From Ananas comosus (Eukaryota > Streptophyta > Magnoliopsida > Poales > Bromeliaceae): 64,000 nt of DNA. Location: positions 10,285,078-10,349,077 of the forward strand of contig NC_033637.1 in NCBI RefSeq assembly GCF_001540865.1. Reading direction: 5' to 3'. Below, piece after piece: positions 59,951 through 64,000 of this stretch (position 1 is its first letter; the number at the start of each line of letters is the position of its first letter). Below the pieces are notes generated by a model. The model was not told the DNA's origin. It searched no databases and saw only the letters and a program-made list of their open reading frames with translations. A program made the position numbers and the translations under genes.

Positions 59951-60994
59951 ACTTCATGCACCACATAAAATATCTAATAGTTAATATTTTAAAATTAAAA
60001 TTTAAGGTGATAGATATTATCTGGAGTATCCAAAGGGACTACATGTTAAAAAAAAATATTTTTGGAAATAAGATAAATAATTACTTATGGATGTAGATTT
60101 GTCAAGGAGTGGAATCAACCTTCTAACTTGCAATAATAATAATAAATGAGAAATGCTACGTCTACAACCAAAAAAGCGCTCTAAATCTCTAATCTCTACG
60201 GTCCCTTACCTGCGCATATTAGGATTTACTAAGAAATATTTTGAGGTTCTTTATATGTCATAGGAAACACCCAATTAATTAAATTCTAATTTTGGTACGA
60301 AAATTTAAGTGCAGTGTCATGGTCCGATACAACACGCTATCATATATATAAACATGTGGTCTCGAAAGACCTTTAATTGGCACACTTTGACAAGACCTTA
60401 TTTTAACTTTTATCTGATCCTAATAATATGTTGTGATATTATTTAACGGTTTTTTATAATAATGATGATTTTTTACTCTTTATTGGTTTTTAACCTAAAT
60501 CACTAGTTTATATTAGTTCTATGCCGCACAAATGAAGTAAATTGTCAAGTAGATCTGGATATGTAGTGCATGGATTTTTCAAATATTCATTTATGATCTT
60601 TTGAAAAATACAAAGTAAATATAAGGATAAAAAAAATTAGTCAATTCTTGGAAATTTGACGGAAAAAAAAAAAATGCTAGATTCCTTCTTGGAATTTCAT
60701 GATGTGCAGCAGTCCCGGCTCGAACCATGGGTTTGGATCGTGGCATCTTAAAGTTGCCATCTTAGATAAAAATAGGAACAGATTAGGTTAAATGTATAAT
60801 GTCTAAAATTAGAAAGTGAGCAAGGGTCACTGTTTACAAAGAATTTCTACAGCATTGCTTATGTGGATGCATTTAACTAGTAAGAATATGTCAATCACCA
60901 GATGATTATTGTTATTTGAAAGGCAGAATTTTATATATTATTATAGAAATTATTTGTAAAAATAATACTTTTCTGCCAAAAGACATGGGAGGAC
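59951..60994. other. AT-rich intergenic region
   Basis: Nothing was recognised. A B-box-like GGTTCGAGCC (complement at about 60717) stands alone without an A box, so I did not call a tRNA or SINE. Confidence 0.45.
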
Positions 60995-61945
60995 TATAGT
61001 GTCTCTGGGGTTATCTGTCTGAGAGACTGCAGCATCAGTGGCTTGTCGACACATCTATAGAGTGTCGGATGAGTCGAAGTCGTTTTGGCGCGAAATAAAC
61101 GCGAAAATGGACTCAAAGCTGTGAGAGTTGGAGTTCGGACACTGAAATCTAAAAAAATAGAATTTTGAGTGTTGTGTACTGGTACCTGAGAGGAGTATCG
61201 GTAGCCTAGAGGGATTACATGAATGGGTGCTCTCGAGTTTGTGTAGCTTGGCGTTGCGTACCGGTACCTGTTAGTGAGTATCGGTGCTCGGACTGGGCAC
61301 CGGTACTGCATTGGGCCAGTACGAGTACACGGCTGCTGTCTGAGTGTGAGGTACCGGTACCCAAATTGAGTATCGGTACGCAGGCGGCAGAATTGAGTTG
61401 GTAAGGGGTCTTTTAATCATTTTGTTGTCGATAAATCCCAACCGACCCCCAGCCAGTCTCTTTGTGTTAGAAGCGTGGAGAAAACAGGTAGCTTCTCCTC
61501 TTTCTCTCTCTCTAGCTTCTTTTCTCATTTTCCTTTGTGATTTTGAGAATCGATCTCATTTTATTCTCCTTGTCTTTGGAGGATAGTTCGCGCACCCCGG
61601 TTGATTTCGTTAGAGGTTGATCTAGCGCGAGCTGCTTCTATCGACTTCTTGCCGGTGTTGGATGAGCGTTGGAGGTGGGTTTATGTTTACCGAAATCGTC
61701 GGAATTCCTCCTAAGTCATAGAGTTGTCAGCATGAAGTTTCTTGTTTTGATCATCATGTTTAGTAGCTCGAATTCATGGATTTGCATATTTTATATGAAA
61801 TCTGAATTTGGAGCATAATCTACTGATGTTAGATAAATCTTAATGCTGAAGTGAGATTTGACTTAGAAGAAAACTCGTTAAACTTACACCTGTCATTTTT
61901 CGAAAAGTTAAAGCTGATTTTTCTTCGTATCACCGCTGTTAGTGC
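60995..61945 (+). mobile_element. Truncated, diverged LTR of the 2.42 kb family
   Basis: TATAGTGTCTCTGGGG, then GTCGACACaTCTAtAGAGTG and GGATGAGTCGAAGTCGTTT follow the start of the LTR at 56651. GAAACTTAGAAGAAAAC-like and TATCACCGC blocks near 61860-61940 follow its middle. The distal part is missing. A segment at 61255-61385 is rich in GTACCGGTACC motifs not seen in the other copies. Confidence 0.65.
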
Positions 61946-62999
61946 GTCGGAGCACGTGAGTACTACACAAATACTTTTGAAAATTTACGAAATGTAGCTT
62001 TTAGATAGCTCAAGTATGATAGATTATATTTGATGGTGTTGGTCGTCGATTACGAAGGCTTGATTACTGAAAATGATATGATAACAAAAAAATTATTTTA
62101 TTTTTAAAAGTATTCTAACTCAACTCTAAAATATATATACAATTTGCATAATTTTGTATTTATATATGCATATGCTAATTATATAATATCTTATATAACC
62201 CTCAAAACTTCTGAAATATCATACATATTTCTACTTTTTCTGTTTTAAATATAGTCCTCGTATATTTCTCCGTTATTCGAAAATAATCTCATTATTAATG
62301 CCCGTTAAGTCATCTCTGATTAAACTGGGGATAAATTTCTACCGGAATTAATAGAAAGTCAAAGTATCTTTTTTGTTCCTAACTTAAGAACACATAAGAA
62401 AATTTGGTGATAATAGAAGGGTATATTTGAAAAAGCAAAAAATTAAAATATTTCTTTTACTCCTAATTTAAGGATAAATAAGAAAAGTTGGTGACAGTAA
62501 AATAATATATTTGAAAGGCAAAATAATAATTTTACAGAAATAACGATTATTTTTAACGGCCCACTAACAGAATATAACTCTATGAATATATTTCAAAAAA
62601 ATTAAAATGCTAAAAAAATATTTTTTAATTTTAGTTTAAGTCTCAATTTTTTGAGGGATATATAATCAACTGCCCTGATATTAAAGCCTAGTAAGTTCAT
62701 AGTTGGTGACAGCTCATGCTTAAATATTGATCCCAGGCTGGCAACAGCTCCTGCTTAATAAGCAAACTTTTATTTAACTAGCTTTCGTGACATCTTAATA
62801 GTTTCAAATCGGATGAAAATAAAATTATAATTAACTATATAAGAAATTATAAATATTAGTAATAATAACTGAGCTAAAATATTTTGAGCCGATGGTTTGA
62901 GCCTAATGAATTATTATTGCTGTCGGTTTGAATTAGTTATGTATTTATTTATTTTTTAACAGGCTATTCAAATTGGCTTCTCTGCCATCACAATAAAGG
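61946..62999. other. AT-rich intergenic region
   Basis: No gene or clear repeat ends were seen. Confidence 0.45.
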
Positions 63000-63360
63000 A
63001 TGGTTACGGGTCAAATTTGGGATGAATTTTCAAAAATCCTAACTCACACCCGAACACGACAATCAAATCCGAATCCAAACCCAAATTTGATGGGTTTCAA
63101 AAATTCATATCCAAAACCAAACCCATCCAAAAATTTGAATCTGAAACAATCATTTTTTTTTTACCATATTTCCAAAATTTATATTAAAATTTAAATTTTC
63201 AAAATACATATTCGAATGGAGTATAGACAAAATTTATTTGCGAATTCGAATTTGTTGAGTTTTCATTTTTTTTATATTCGTATCTAAAACAATAATCATT
63301 TAGCATCAGATAAACACTCCTTCGAATTCAGATTCAGATAAGATTATCTCCAATGTGGAA
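63000..63360. mobile_element. MITE-like relic related to 7635-8056
   Basis: Shared features are GGTTACGGGTCAAATTTGGG, CAAATCCGAATCCAAACCCA, ACCCATCCAAAAATT and a GCATCAGATAAA...TTCGAATTCAGATTC right part. Ends are decayed, so borders are approximate. Confidence 0.4.
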
Positions 63361-63561
63361 AAAAAATTCCATTTACAAAGTGGTTAGGGAGGTAAATTTA
63401 TATCTTGTTTAAAGTCATTCTCTCAAACTACTATAGTTGAAACTGTGGTCAATTTGAGTGCAGTTCCAACTACAATAGTTGGATTAAAACTAAACACTGA
63501 TTTAGATTTGCATATAGTTACAACTGTACAACAGTTGCAACTATATGCGACCAAACAACGT

Positions 63562-63715
63562 TTTTTTTTTTTGAGAGATAGGTAGTATGCTACCCGCTTC
63601 GTTTATTTTATTTAGAAAAAAACTTAACTAGAAATGTGAATCAATTAGGATTCGAATTTGGGACCTCGAGTACCAACCACCAAGCCCTTTGCCACTTGCG
63701 CTTGGGACAGTCGGT
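63562..63715 (-). mobile_element. tRNA-derived SINE, copy 2
   Basis: On - it reads from GGACCGACTGTCCC through an A-box-like CAAGTGGCAAAGG and a B-box-like ATTCGAATCC to a poly(A) end (poly(T) at 63562-63573 on +). A perfect 11-bp TSD CCAAACAACGT flanks it (63551-63561, 63716-63726). It is the same family as 6014-6178. Confidence 0.9.
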
Positions 63716-63756
63716 CCAAACAACGTATTAATGCACCACATCGACATTTTACTATA

Positions 63757-64000
63757 TGACGCCTCGACTTCCCACCGAGCCACCCATCCTAGGACTACTC
63801 CGTCCAAGCACGCTTAACTCTCTTAACTTCTTAGGTCTATCCACCGCCCAAAATGCTTAAGTCAGGATAAGAGTTTAGCCCTATTATATCATATATATAT
63901 ATATATATATATATAGGACTACTTGGGCCCCCCACTTTTAAGCCCTGACGTCCTCATTAGGCTTATACTCACAAGTATCAGATGATGTAAGATTCGTCTC
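63757..64000 (-). mobile_element. Cassandra-type TRIM, 3' LTR and part of the internal domain, cut by the window end
   Basis: On -, the LTR (about 63932 to 63757) retains the 5S-like GTTAAGCGTGCTTGGACGGA, GTAGTCCTAGGATGGGTGGC and a GGCGTCA end. Before it, from 64000 to about 63940, runs internal sequence matching 15541-15620 (GATACTTGTGAG, GACGTCAGGGCTT). The 5' LTR should lie just beyond 64000. The LTR contains an expanded AT run (63889-63915). Confidence 0.85.

Noticed and set aside
60700..60760. Possible tRNA or SINE because of GGTTCGAGCC on the minus strand
   Set aside because: No A box, no cloverleaf, no poly(A) and no TSD.
1..64000. CRISPR arrays, bacterial operons or prophage
   Set aside because: Introns, TATA-type promoters, plant protein families and plant repeats show eukaryotic nuclear DNA. 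The tandem repeats seen lack CRISPR geometry.

Overview
The window looks like nuclear DNA of a flowering plant. It has long AT-rich intergenic stretches, GC-rich exons, U2-type GT-AG introns, palindromic MITEs, SINEs, LTR retrotransposons and 5S-derived Cassandra elements. GC-rich first exons with trinucleotide coding repeats, together with the repeat style, suggest a monocot. A bromeliad or pineapple-like genome is only my guess. Two single Ns (1394 and 3086) mark weak points of the assembly.

I can support only two host protein-coding genes. (1) A two-exon AP2/ERF transcription factor gene lies on the + strand (exon 1 at 1131-1335, exon 2 at 8709-9229). Its exons are separated by a 7.4 kb intron full of mobile elements. 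The join is in phase and gives a 241-residue group X (ABR1/RAP2.6-like) ERF. (2) A nine-exon gene lies on the - strand (28128 down to 17183). It encodes a 780-residue PHD-RING-SRA-RING protein of the ORTHRUS/VIM (UHRF1-like) family, the plant E3 ligases and methyl-CpG readers that maintain CG methylation. Its 6.6 kb intron 1 splits the first RING finger and holds a clean hAT-type MITE.

The rest is repeats. From 9.2 to 16.8 kb there are a degenerate tandem repeat, several MITEs, a decayed Ty1/copia element (LTR, primer-binding site, gag, degenerate zinc knuckle) and a complete Cassandra TRIM with target-site duplication (TSD). From 31.2 to 35.1 kb, long inverted repeats enclose a broken LINE that has zinc knuckles and an endonuclease domain but no reverse transcriptase. 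From 36.6 to 46.7 kb, continuing at 54.4-56.5 kb, there is an array of about 3.1-3.2 kb repeat units. Each of the first three units carries a conserved CACGTG-containing block and roughly 195-bp satellite-like sub-repeats.

This array was invaded by a large Ty3/gypsy-like element on the - strand (LTR 50528-54391). Two 2.4 kb solo LTRs of a second family lie in opposite orientations, one inside the gypsy remnant (47319-49739) and one at 56651-59066; each has its own 5-bp TSD. The last 5 kb hold a MULE-like fold-back element with a GC-rich interior, a partial LTR, a SINE with a perfect 11-bp TSD and a Cassandra copy running off the window end.

All alignments were made by eye. Boundaries without a TSD are approximate. 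I saw no tRNA gene, intact transposase or intact polyprotein, and no convincing third gene.
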